Source: Solirubrobacterales bacterium (lineage in GTDB: Bacteria; Actinomycetota; Thermoleophilia; Solirubrobacterales; Solirubrobacteraceae). From it: 6,254 bases of DNA. Positions within the stretch are counted from its first letter, which is position 1. The number at the start of each line of letters is the position of its first letter. Positions 1 to 4,901 of the stretch are shown piece after piece. Both the position numbers and the translations under genes were made by a program. The notes beneath the pieces were generated by a model, which was not told the DNA's origin, searched no databases, and saw only the letters and a list, made by a program, of their open reading frames with translations. The stretch lies in assembly GCA_003151895.1 (NCBI GenBank), contig PLYX01000202.1:1-6254 (forward strand), given 5' to 3'.

Positions 1-325
1 TCTTCTTGACCTCCTCCGAGCCCCCCAGCATGATCGGGGCGGTCGCCAGGCCGTTGCAGCCGAGCGAGGTCTGGATGCCGGAGCAGCCCCAGGAGAGCTC
101 CTCCTCGATCAGGCAGCCGTCGAGGTAGCCGGCGCCAACGCCGCCGTACTCCTCGGGGATGTGCGAGTTCATCAGCCCCACGCCCCATGCCTTCTCGACG
201 ATGTCCTGTGGCCAGGTACCGTCCTTGTCGTACTCCCAGGCGACCGGCCGGATCTCCTTCTCGGCGAAGTCGTGGGCCATCTCGCGCAGGTTCTTCTGCT
301 CGTCGGTGAGCGTGAAATCGACCAT
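1..325 (-). CDS. Acyl-CoA dehydrogenase, N-terminal part (cut by window edge)
   Basis: This is the first 108 residues of an acyl-CoA dehydrogenase, a flavoenzyme of about 380 residues that introduces the alpha-beta double bond into acyl-CoA in fatty-acid or branched-chain catabolism in the cytosol. The sequence opens MVDFTLTDEQKNLREMAHDF, the usual helical N-terminus of the family, followed by IPEEYGG (residues 56-62) and an IEEELSWGCSG segment (73-83), both typical of the N-terminal alpha domain. The FAD-binding middle domain and the catalytic glutamate lie beyond base 1, so substrate class cannot be set. The ATG at 325-323 was chosen because AGGAGA (341-336) sits 10 nt upstream. An in-frame ATG at 355-353 would add ten residues but lacks a ribosome site and falls in the -10 region. 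A TetR-type palindrome upstream suggests acyl-CoA-responsive repression. The family call is very secure. Confidence 0.96.
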   Translation of the reverse strand, partial: MVDFTLTDEQKNLREMAHDFAEKEIRPVAWEYDKDGTWPQDIVEKAWGVGLMNSHIPEEYGGVGAGYLDGCLIEEELSWGCSGIQTSLGCNGLATAPIMLGGSEEVKK

Positions 326-353
326 GGTCTGGTGTTCTCCTAGGACGTGACGC

Positions 354-361
354 ATTTTATA
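354..361 (-). promoter_or_regulatory. Putative -10 box of the acyl-CoA dehydrogenase gene
   Basis: Read on the minus strand, 361-354 is TATAAAAT, the most AT-rich octamer in the intergenic region. A start site about 7 nt downstream would give a leader of roughly 25 nt that contains the AGGAGA ribosome site, so the arrangement is coherent. No good -35 lies at 17 nt spacing. TTGACT at 379-374 resembles a -35, but only 12-14 nt separate it from the box, so it is more likely part of the operator. Confidence 0.45.
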
Positions 362-363
362 GA

Positions 364-379
364 TTGACTAGTCAGTCAA
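364..379. promoter_or_regulatory. TetR-type operator palindrome upstream of acyl-CoA dehydrogenase
   Basis: The 16 bases TTGACTAGTCAGTCAA have outer arms TTGACT/AGTCAA and also contain a perfect 10-bp palindrome, TGACTAGTCA (365-374). The half-site TGACT/AGTCA therefore occurs three times (365-369, 370-374, 374-378). TGACT-based palindromes of this kind are common targets of TetR-family regulators of acyl-CoA metabolism in actinobacteria. The site lies directly upstream of the TATAAAAT box, where a bound repressor would block RNA polymerase. The regulator gene is not in the window, so its identity is inference. Confidence 0.6.
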
Positions 380-468
380 CCTGTTGGATCGAAGGTTAGC
401 GAAGCCCCCGCGCGCAGGCGCCTTCGCGCGTACGCTCCATCGACGCGGCAAGATCGCATGAAGTGAGC

Positions 469-474
469 CACAAT
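469..474 (+). promoter_or_regulatory. Possible -10-like hexamer of a leaderless start
   Basis: CACAAT ends 6 nt before the ATG at 481. This is the same spacing as TACAAT before the EVE gene at 4902. If used, transcription would begin at or beside the ATG, giving a leaderless mRNA and explaining why no Shine-Dalgarno is visible. The first base departs from the TANNNT consensus and no -35 is evident, so the call is tentative. TACGCT at 431-436 is an alternative -10. Confidence 0.3.
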
Positions 475-480
475 CAGGCG

Positions 481-924
481 ATGGAACCGTTCACGTTCGT
501 GGTGGTGGGCGCGGTGGTGATGTTCGTGCTCGTCGGCGTGGGGTCGTTCCTGGCGGGTGGGAGCCTGTACGACAAGATCGGCGAGGGCGGACTCTCGGCC
601 GGCGCACCGAGCGCGCCGGCGGCGAATTCGCCGTTGGCGCAGGCCGAGCGGGACATGGAGATCCGCCAGATGCTGCAGGCGCGCAGCGACAGACAGGTGC
701 GCAGCGGCGGCGAGGCGCTCGACATCGACGCGGAGATGGCGCTGCTCGAAGAGCCGGCGGGAGCGGGTGCCTCGGACGGCAGACACGACGCGGGCCTGAC
801 CGAAGAGGTGCGCCAACTCGTGATGGCGCGCAACGAACGCAGGCTGCGCAGCGGCGAAGAGCCTATGGACGTGGAGTCGGAGGTGCGACGCACCCTTGAG
901 GAACTAGACCCCGACGGTCGTTGA
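481..924 (+). CDS. Small single-TM protein with duplicated charged helical repeat
   Basis: A 147-residue protein of unknown function. Residues 4-25 form one hydrophobic membrane segment with only two charged or polar residues before it. A Gly/Ala/Pro/Ser linker (about 35-53) leads to a charged cytosolic or extracytosolic tail. The tail contains two related blocks, residues 58-91 and 107-140, of the pattern R-Q-x-x-x-A-R-x-x-R-x-x-R-S-G-x-E-x-x-D-x-x-x-E. By my alignment 12 of 34 positions are identical. The blocks are predicted helix-turn-helix hairpins, possibly for protein contacts. I recall similar one-TM proteins in Solirubrobacterales but know no name for them. Start choice: the ATG at 481 puts the hydrophobic segment next to the N-terminus and has a -10-like box at leaderless spacing. 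An in-frame GTG at 463 would add six residues (SHNQA plus Met) and has no ribosome site. The gene is convergent with the lipoprotein downstream. Confidence 0.8.
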   Translation: MEPFTFVVVGAVVMFVLVGVGSFLAGGSLYDKIGEGGLSAGAPSAPAANSPLAQAERDMEIRQMLQARSDRQVRSGGEALDIDAEMALLEEPAGAGASDGRHDAGLTEEVRQLVMARNERRLRSGEEPMDVESEVRRTLEELDPDGR

Positions 925-929
925 CCGTC
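913..929. terminator. Hairpin at the convergent gene junction
   Basis: GACGGTC (913-919) and GACCGTC (923-929) form a perfect 7-bp stem with a 3-nt loop. The stem spans the stop codon of the plus-strand gene and ends 13 nt before the stop of the minus-strand gene. A stem is symmetric, so it could serve both directions. There is no U-tract on either side, so it may act only as a pause or a 3'-end stabiliser. GC-rich actinobacteria often lack U-tracts. Confidence 0.4.
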
Positions 930-941
930 TGGCGCCGCTGA

Positions 942-1913
942 CTACAGGCCAGAGCCCGACGAGCTGACTCCCCGAAGGACCCCGACGAGCTGCTGCAACG
1001 CGGGGAGCAGTTGCGAGGGGGGCTGGGGGTTGCTCGGTGCGGCGATCGTCTGCGGCTTGTTGAGACCCGAGAATTCGAGCAGCACCTTCACGTCAGCCGT
1101 GCTCAGTCCGCCGAGGAGCGCCTGCGTTTGCGGCGTGGCCGAGACGGTCGCGGAGACTTCCAGTCGACGCAGGAGGTGGTCGCTCTGGCCCGTGTATATG
1201 TCGACATGGGCGGACTTGATCGATTTGGCCAGTTCCGTGATGACGGTGGGCGAAAGCGTGCCGGTGCCGGTGCCGGCGCCCGGGACGGGGGAGCCGAGCC
1301 CAAGCGCTCCCCCAGCCTGGGAGAGTTTGGAGACGTCGGCGAGGAAAGCGGGGATGTCGACGCTTGCGGTGAGATGGACCGTTTGAACCCCGGCGATCGT
1401 GGTTGTGCCGACCTTCGTGGGGTTCGACAGCCAGTGACCGGGTTCGATCCCGAGCGAGGAGAACGTGGAGCGCACCTTGGCCGTCGAGGCTGTCTTCGTG
1501 GCCTGCGCGTAGCCTTCCTCGAGCGCCTTGTAGGTGCTGTCCGGTGTGGAGAACCAGGTGCCGGCGAGCTCGACGAACAGGGCCGAGCCGGTCGAGGTGG
1601 CGCCGGCCTGCAGCGCGTGGCCGGCGGCGCTGAGCTGGAGCTGCAGAGCGAAGCGCGGGAGCTTGCCGGCGCCCGCGTTCTCGAACGGGCCGCTGAGACG
1701 TACCGCGAGCGGCTTGGTGGCGGCGCTCCGACCGGCGGCGCCGAGCGCGAACGAGAGGTTGACGTTGCCGCTTTCGATCTGGGTGTGCCCGGAGAAGGTG
1801 TCGTCCAGCAGCGATTGGGCGCTCCCGGAAGCGCCCCCGCAGGCGCTAAGCAGGCAGGCGCAGGAGATTGCGGCGAGAAGCGCAACTGCCGCATGGAGAG
1901 TGGTGTTCTTCAA
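942..1913 (-). CDS. LppX/LprG-like lipoprotein
   Basis: A 323-residue predicted lipoprotein exported and anchored outside the cytoplasmic membrane. With the TTG start at 1913, the N-terminus is MKNTTLHAAVALLAAISC, a short positive n-region and hydrophobic core, ending in the lipobox LSAC with the acylated cysteine at residue 25. Residues about 45-285 resemble the LppX/LprAFG fold: LSGPFENAGAGKLPRF (74-89), a TGSALFVELAGTWFS block (108-122) and a GxHW...TIAGVQTVHLTASVDI segment. That family binds lipids or glycolipids in a hydrophobic pocket in mycobacteria, and the function here is inferred from fold only. A low-complexity Gly/Thr/Pro loop (about 204-222) and a Ser/Pro-rich C-terminus are lineage-specific. 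Start choice: GAGGG (1923-1919) lies 5 nt before TTG 1913. In-frame TTGs at 1925 and 1952 lack a ribosome site and would lengthen the signal peptide. The gene is divergent from the C5-epimerase. Confidence 0.78.
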   Translation of the reverse strand: MKNTTLHAAVALLAAISCACLLSACGGASGSAQSLLDDTFSGHTQIESGNVNLSFALGAAGRSAATKPLAVRLSGPFENAGAGKLPRFALQLQLSAAGHALQAGATSTGSALFVELAGTWFSTPDSTYKALEEGYAQATKTASTAKVRSTFSSLGIEPGHWLSNPTKVGTTTIAGVQTVHLTASVDIPAFLADVSKLSQAGGALGLGSPVPGAGTGTGTLSPTVITELAKSIKSAHVDIYTGQSDHLLRRLEVSATVSATPQTQALLGGLSTADVKVLLEFSGLNKPQTIAAPSNPQPPSQLLPALQQLVGVLRGVSSSGSGL

Positions 1914-1979
1914 GAGTGCCCTCAATGCTTCGACGAGGCCGGCGCGCTGCAACGTTTGCTGCGCGACCAGACGCGAATG

Positions 1980-1988
1980 AGCCTAGCA
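1980..1988 (-). promoter_or_regulatory. Possible extended -10 for the lipoprotein gene
   Basis: On the minus strand 1988-1980 reads TGCTAGGCT, which fits an extended -10 (TGN plus TANNNT). It lies in the short divergent interval 1914-1996 and would give a leader of about 60 nt containing the GAGGG ribosome site. No matching -35 was found. The same TAGGCT hexamer occurs in the candidate Fic promoter at 3622. This is weak evidence. Confidence 0.25.
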
Positions 1989-1995
1989 TCAGGCG

Positions 1996-2050
1996 GGTGC
2001 CTGCCAAGCCATTGCGCGCGCTAGCGGTGCCCGCCAAGCCACCGCGCGCC
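1996..2050 (+). repeat. Imperfect 30-bp tandem duplication at the epimerase start
   Basis: Bases 1996-2020 match 2026-2050 at 21 of 25 positions (mismatches at 2002, 2012, 2013 and 2020), with a 30-nt period, exactly ten codons. Both copies begin GGTGCC and so contain an in-frame GTG, encoding VPAKPLRA and VPAKPPRA. The duplication therefore doubles the candidate start codon in front of the signal peptide. It could equally be a duplicated basic n-region. Confidence 0.6.
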
Positions 2051-3499
2051 TGCCCCCCGACTTGGGGGGCTCTGGCGCTGGGTCTTGCCGTAGCCGCCCT
2101 GTGGGTGGCGCCGCCCGGCGCGAGCGCCGCTCACCGCGTGACCGTGACGGCTGCGCTCCAGCGCCTGCAGCGCGGCGGGGCGATCACCGAAACCGCGTAC
2201 AGGCAGTACCAGGGCGCGTACAGCGCGGCGAAGACGTCGCTGCGAAAGCTCTCGGGCACGCGCGCGGCTGAACTGGGGGCGGTGGTGGCGAACGTCGAAG
2301 CGATGGCGACGAGCAACCTGCTGACGGCGTCGCGTCTGCCGGTGGTTTTCACGACCCTGGAACGCAACAGGCAGTGGTGGACGACCGAACGGCTGCTGGG
2401 AGCCGACCAGCGCGTGAGCTTTACGGGGAGCAAGGTCGTGTGGGAGTACTACCCAGGCCAGGGCGTCGAGATCCAGTGGCTGGCGACGTTCGGGAAGGCG
2501 AACGGGTACTTCTTCGCCAAAGAAACGACCGCGCTGAAGGAAGTCCTGAACGAAGCGATCGCGCTCGCGACGCAGCGCGCCGGGGGGATCGCGTGGGAGT
2601 ACATGTTCCACTTCGACGGCGGACTGCCACCCTGGACGAGTGGGCTCTCGCAGGGCACGGCGATACAGGTGCTCGCGCGCGCGTGGAGCGTTACGCACGA
2701 ACAGTCCTACCTGACCGCCGCACAGCAGGCGCTTGGCATCTTCAAGACGGGACCCTCGGCCGGGGTAAGGGTTGCAACCCCTGCGGGGGCTCACTATCTC
2801 GAGTACACGTATGCCCCGAGCGAGCGAATCCTCAACGGCTTCATCCAGAGCCTCGTGGGACTCTATGAATACACGAAGCTGACGGGCGACCCGCTGGGAC
2901 AGCAGCTGTTCGAAGCCGGCGACGCGGAGGCGCGCGCGGAAGTGCCCCACTACGACACGGGTGCCTGGTCGAAGTACGACCAGAGCTCGGAATCGGACCT
3001 CAACTACCACGAACTGCTCGCGGAATTCCTCGAACACCTCTGCGAAAAGACCGGCAAGGGCGAGCCGCTCACCCCGACGACAGGACAGATCCCGGGGGAC
3101 GCGATCTACTGCACCACGGCGAAGGAATTCCGCGAAGACGTGAAGACACCGCCTGTGATCGAACTGCTGACACAGAGCGTGAAGACGAACGAACGCGCCG
3201 GGATCCAGCTGAAGCTCTCGAAGATCTCGAGCGTGAGCATGGTCATCAAGCTCGGCGAAAAGCCCGTGTGGATCAACAACGTCACCGTCGAAGGCGGCAG
3301 GCCGCGGCTGCTGTGGGTGACGCCGCCGAAGCCGGGCGTCTACTCGGTAGCACTGAGGGCGAGGGACCTGGCGGGCAACGAAGAAGTCGCGAGCGGGTCG
3401 ATCACGGTGAAGCCGCCGTCGAAAGCCGGCCGCAAGAGTGCCAGAGCCGCGCGAGTTGAGCGGATCTCACCGCCGGCGCGTCGGCTGCCCGCCCTGTGA
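1997..3499 (+). CDS. Secreted D-glucuronyl C5-epimerase family protein with Ig-like domain
   Basis: A 500-residue exported protein with the C-terminal domain of D-glucuronyl C5-epimerase, the family that converts glucuronic to iduronic acid units in heparosan-type polymers. The bacterial substrate is unknown. Residue order: basic n-region and signal peptide (11-44, cleavage predicted at ASA/AHR); a helical segment (about 45-120); a beta-rich segment (about 140-170); and the (alpha/alpha)-barrel core with FHFDGGLPPWTSGLSQG (204-220), LEYTYAPSERILNGFIQSL (268-286) and YDTGAWSKYD (319-328) followed by DLNYHELL (334-341). Tyrosines 270, 319, 327 and 337 sit in the blocks that, as I recall, hold catalytic tyrosines of the human enzyme. 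Residues about 385-472 look like an Ig/FN3-like fold (GVYSVALRARDLAGNEE), and a basic Ala/Arg/Pro tail ends the protein. Start choice: GTG 1997 follows AGGCGG closely; GTG 2027 gives the tightest signal peptide; the TTG at 1868 would run into the divergent gene. Confidence 0.82.
   Translation: MPAKPLRALAVPAKPPRACPPTWGALALGLAVAALWVAPPGASAAHRVTVTAALQRLQRGGAITETAYRQYQGAYSAAKTSLRKLSGTRAAELGAVVANVEAMATSNLLTASRLPVVFTTLERNRQWWTTERLLGADQRVSFTGSKVVWEYYPGQGVEIQWLATFGKANGYFFAKETTALKEVLNEAIALATQRAGGIAWEYMFHFDGGLPPWTSGLSQGTAIQVLARAWSVTHEQSYLTAAQQALGIFKTGPSAGVRVATPAGAHYLEYTYAPSERILNGFIQSLVGLYEYTKLTGDPLGQQLFEAGDAEARAEVPHYDTGAWSKYDQSSESDLNYHELLAEFLEHLCEKTGKGEPLTPTTGQIPGDAIYCTTAKEFREDVKTPPVIELLTQSVKTNERAGIQLKLSKISSVSMVIKLGEKPVWINNVTVEGGRPRLLWVTPPKPGVYSVALRARDLAGNEEVASGSITVKPPSKAGRKSARAARVERISPPARRLPAL
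2052..2070 (+). other. GC-only stem-loop inside the signal-peptide coding region
   Basis: GCCCCCC (2052-2058) and GGGGGGC (2064-2070) form a perfect 7-bp G/C stem around a 5-nt loop, GACTT. It sits 55 nt after GTG 1997 and 25 nt after GTG 2027, within the codons for the CPPTWGA part of the signal peptide. Such a stem could slow early translation or transcription. It may also simply reflect proline and glycine codons in GC-rich DNA. Confidence 0.4.
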
Positions 3500-3523
3500 G
3501 CCTCCGCTCGTTGTTGAGGCTCA
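3497..3523 (+). terminator. First stem-loop after the epimerase stop
   Basis: TGAGCCTC (3497-3504, including the stop codon) pairs perfectly with GAGGCTCA (3516-3523) as an 8-bp stem with an 11-nt loop. A second stem-loop follows with no gap. The position immediately at the stop supports a terminator or 3'-end stabiliser. There is no U-tract. Confidence 0.5.
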
Positions 3524-3544
3524 GGGCCCCACGCCTGGGGGTCC
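3524..3544 (+). terminator. Second stem-loop after the epimerase stop
   Basis: GGGCCCC (3524-3530) pairs with GGGGTCC (3538-3544) as a 7-bp stem with one G-U pair and a 7-nt loop. It abuts the first stem-loop, making a tandem hairpin pair that separates the epimerase unit from the Fic gene. The bases after it (GTACTT) are not a run of U. A further weak 5-bp stem, CAACC/GGTTG, lies at 3554-3571. Confidence 0.45.
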
Positions 3545-3598
3545 GTACTTGCACAACCCCAAATAAGGTTGGGTATACGAGGACCTTAGTCCAAGTTA

Positions 3599-3627
3599 TT
3601 GCGTAAGTCGGCATAAGGCGCTAGGCT
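3599..3627 (+). promoter_or_regulatory. Candidate promoter of the Fic gene
   Basis: TTGCGT (3599-3604) and TAGGCT (3622-3627) are separated by 17 nt. The -10 hexamer ends 8 nt before the TTG start at 3636, so the transcript would be leaderless or have a leader of only one or two bases. No Shine-Dalgarno is present, which agrees with that reading. The -35 matches consensus only in its TTG. Confidence 0.4.
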
Positions 3628-3637
3628 AGTCCGACTT
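3605..3637. promoter_or_regulatory. Inverted repeat spanning the Fic core promoter
   Basis: AAGTCGG (3605-3611) and CCGACTT (3631-3637) are a perfect 7-bp inverted repeat with 19 nt between the arms, so the arm centres are about 26 bp apart. The arms bracket the -10 box and reach the start codon. A second inverted pair, CCAAGT (3591-3596) and ACTTGG (3634-3639), shares the right side. As DNA it could be an operator for a dimeric regulator; as RNA it would need a start upstream of 3605. Confidence 0.45.
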
Positions 3638-4865
3638 GGGGCACTTCGTCACACGCCGTTGGACGCCCGATCCGTCGCTGCCGATGGATCCCCGCTTCAG
3701 CATGCCCTTCGAATACGAAGCCTATGTGCCCGAGGAGATCGCGGACATGGACCCGGTGCTGCCCGCGTCCGTCTCGAGAGTTCTGCAGGAGGCGGACGAG
3801 GCCGTACGCGAGCTCAACGACGATCTTCCGAGCGTGACCGGCCTCGAGGCGCTGGCCCGCCAGTTGCTGCGCCAGGAGTCGGTCGCCTCGTCGCGCATCG
3901 AGGGCCTGGTGATGTCGCACCGGCGGCTTGCCAGAGCGGCTGTAGCCGGGGACGACCAGCACCGCGACACGACCGCCGAGTCGATCTTGGCGAACATCGC
4001 CGCGATGGAGCACGCGATCACGGTCACCTCAGCGCTCGCCTCGCTGGCCCCGGCGGCGATCGTGGACGTGCATCGCGTGCTGATGGAGAGCACTCGCGAC
4101 GCCCGCATCGCCGGGGTGGTGCGCACCCGCCAGAACTGGATCGGAGGGAACAACCACAACCCACGCGGAGCGGCGTTCGTTCCGCCCCCCGCGAGCGACG
4201 TAGGGCGACTGCTCGCCGATCTCGCTGAGTTCATGAATCGCCGTGACCTGTCTCCGACGCTGCAGGCCGCGATCGCTCACGCCCAGTTCGAGACGATCCA
4301 CCCGTTCCCCGACGGGAACGGCCGCACGGGCCGCTGCCTGATCCACGTCGTCTATCGCCGTGCGGCGCTCGCTCCGCGCTTCGTGCCGCCGGTGTCGCTG
4401 GTGCTCTCCACCAACAGCGACGCCTACGTTCGCGGCCTCACGTCCTACCGAGCCGACAACACGGAGGGTTGGTACCTGGACTTCGCGCTCACCGTGATCA
4501 AGGCATGCAGAGCGGCTCGCCGGCTCGCTCAGGAGCTCGACGAGCTCGATGAGCGCTGGCTCGCGCAGGCCGGCAATCCGCGCCGCGGCAGTACCGCTCG
4601 CAAGCTGATCCAAGCGCTGCCGGCTCAACCAATCTTGCGCGTGAGCCAGGTGATCGCCCTGACGGGAGCGCGAACAACCGCCGCCCACAAGGCGATGAAC
4701 GACCTCCATGCGGCCGGCGTGCTTAAGCAGGTCACCGTCGGACGGCGCAACCGCGCATGGGAAGCCGTCGGCCTGCTCGGGCTTGTGGACGAATTCGAGC
4801 GTCGACTCGCCACTCCCGAGAGCGGCGCGGACAAGCCGATGCGACCAGCACCGTATCTCAACTGA
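3636..4865 (+). CDS. Fic-family protein (probable AMPylase) with winged-helix C-terminus
   Basis: A 409-residue Fic/DOC protein. The family transfers AMP (sometimes other nucleotide moieties) from NTPs to target hydroxyls. The Fic motif HPFPDGNGRTGR (222-233) is complete: catalytic His222, metal-binding Asp226 and the GNGR anion hole. SSRIEG (85-90) matches the [S/T]xxxE[G/N] inhibitory helix placed N-terminal to the Fic core, so this is class II and its own Glu89 should restrain activity. RTRQNWIGG...FVPPP (163-185) is the usual target-binding flap. Residues about 1-80 are the Fic_N-type region, and about 330-378 read as a winged helix (RVSQVIALTGARTTAAHKAM). That domain order is common in chromosomal Fic proteins. 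Start: TTG 3636 is the first possible start after an in-frame TAG at 3627, and GHFVTRRWTPDP looks family-like. ATG 3684 or 3702 would drop that stretch. The target is unknown, and no small antitoxin gene is adjacent. Confidence 0.9.
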   Translation: MGHFVTRRWTPDPSLPMDPRFSMPFEYEAYVPEEIADMDPVLPASVSRVLQEADEAVRELNDDLPSVTGLEALARQLLRQESVASSRIEGLVMSHRRLARAAVAGDDQHRDTTAESILANIAAMEHAITVTSALASLAPAAIVDVHRVLMESTRDARIAGVVRTRQNWIGGNNHNPRGAAFVPPPASDVGRLLADLAEFMNRRDLSPTLQAAIAHAQFETIHPFPDGNGRTGRCLIHVVYRRAALAPRFVPPVSLVLSTNSDAYVRGLTSYRADNTEGWYLDFALTVIKACRAARRLAQELDELDERWLAQAGNPRRGSTARKLIQALPAQPILRVSQVIALTGARTTAAHKAMNDLHAAGVLKQVTVGRRNRAWEAVGLLGLVDEFERRLATPESGADKPMRPAPYLN

Positions 4866-4889
4866 GCCCTTTCGGGCACCACCGCGCCA

Positions 4890-4895
4890 TACAAT
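4890..4895 (+). promoter_or_regulatory. -10 box of a leaderless EVE-gene transcript
   Basis: TACAAT fits TANNNT well and is followed by exactly 6 nt before ATG 4902. This places +1 on the A of the start codon, the classic leaderless arrangement in actinobacteria. No Shine-Dalgarno is present upstream. A separate promoter here would let the EVE and membrane genes be expressed independently of Fic, which ends 24 nt upstream of the box. No -35 is evident. Confidence 0.5.
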
Positions 4896-4901
4896 CGACC
4901 C

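Noticed and set aside
399..427. GCGAAG/CTTCGC inverted repeat upstream of the small membrane protein
   Set aside because: Six base pairs with a 17-nt loop in GC-rich sequence is unremarkable and not aligned with a promoter element.
1868..1996. N-terminal extension of the epimerase from TTG 1868 or ATG 1925
   Set aside because: It would overlap the start of the divergent lipoprotein, leave no room for promoters and place over 60 residues before the signal peptide.
1011..2024. Plus-strand open frame of 337 codons opposite the lipoprotein
   Set aside because: Its translation is Arg/Gly/Glu-rich with no motif, and the minus strand has a signal peptide, a lipobox and an LppX-like pattern.
2021..3037. 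Minus-strand open frame of 338 codons opposite the epimerase
   Set aside because: Its Arg/His-rich translation has no domain signature, while the plus strand encodes the conserved epimerase blocks.
4866..4877. GCCC-TTTC-GGGC hairpin after the Fic stop as a terminator
   Set aside because: Four base pairs and no U-tract are too little in such GC-rich DNA. It may be chance.
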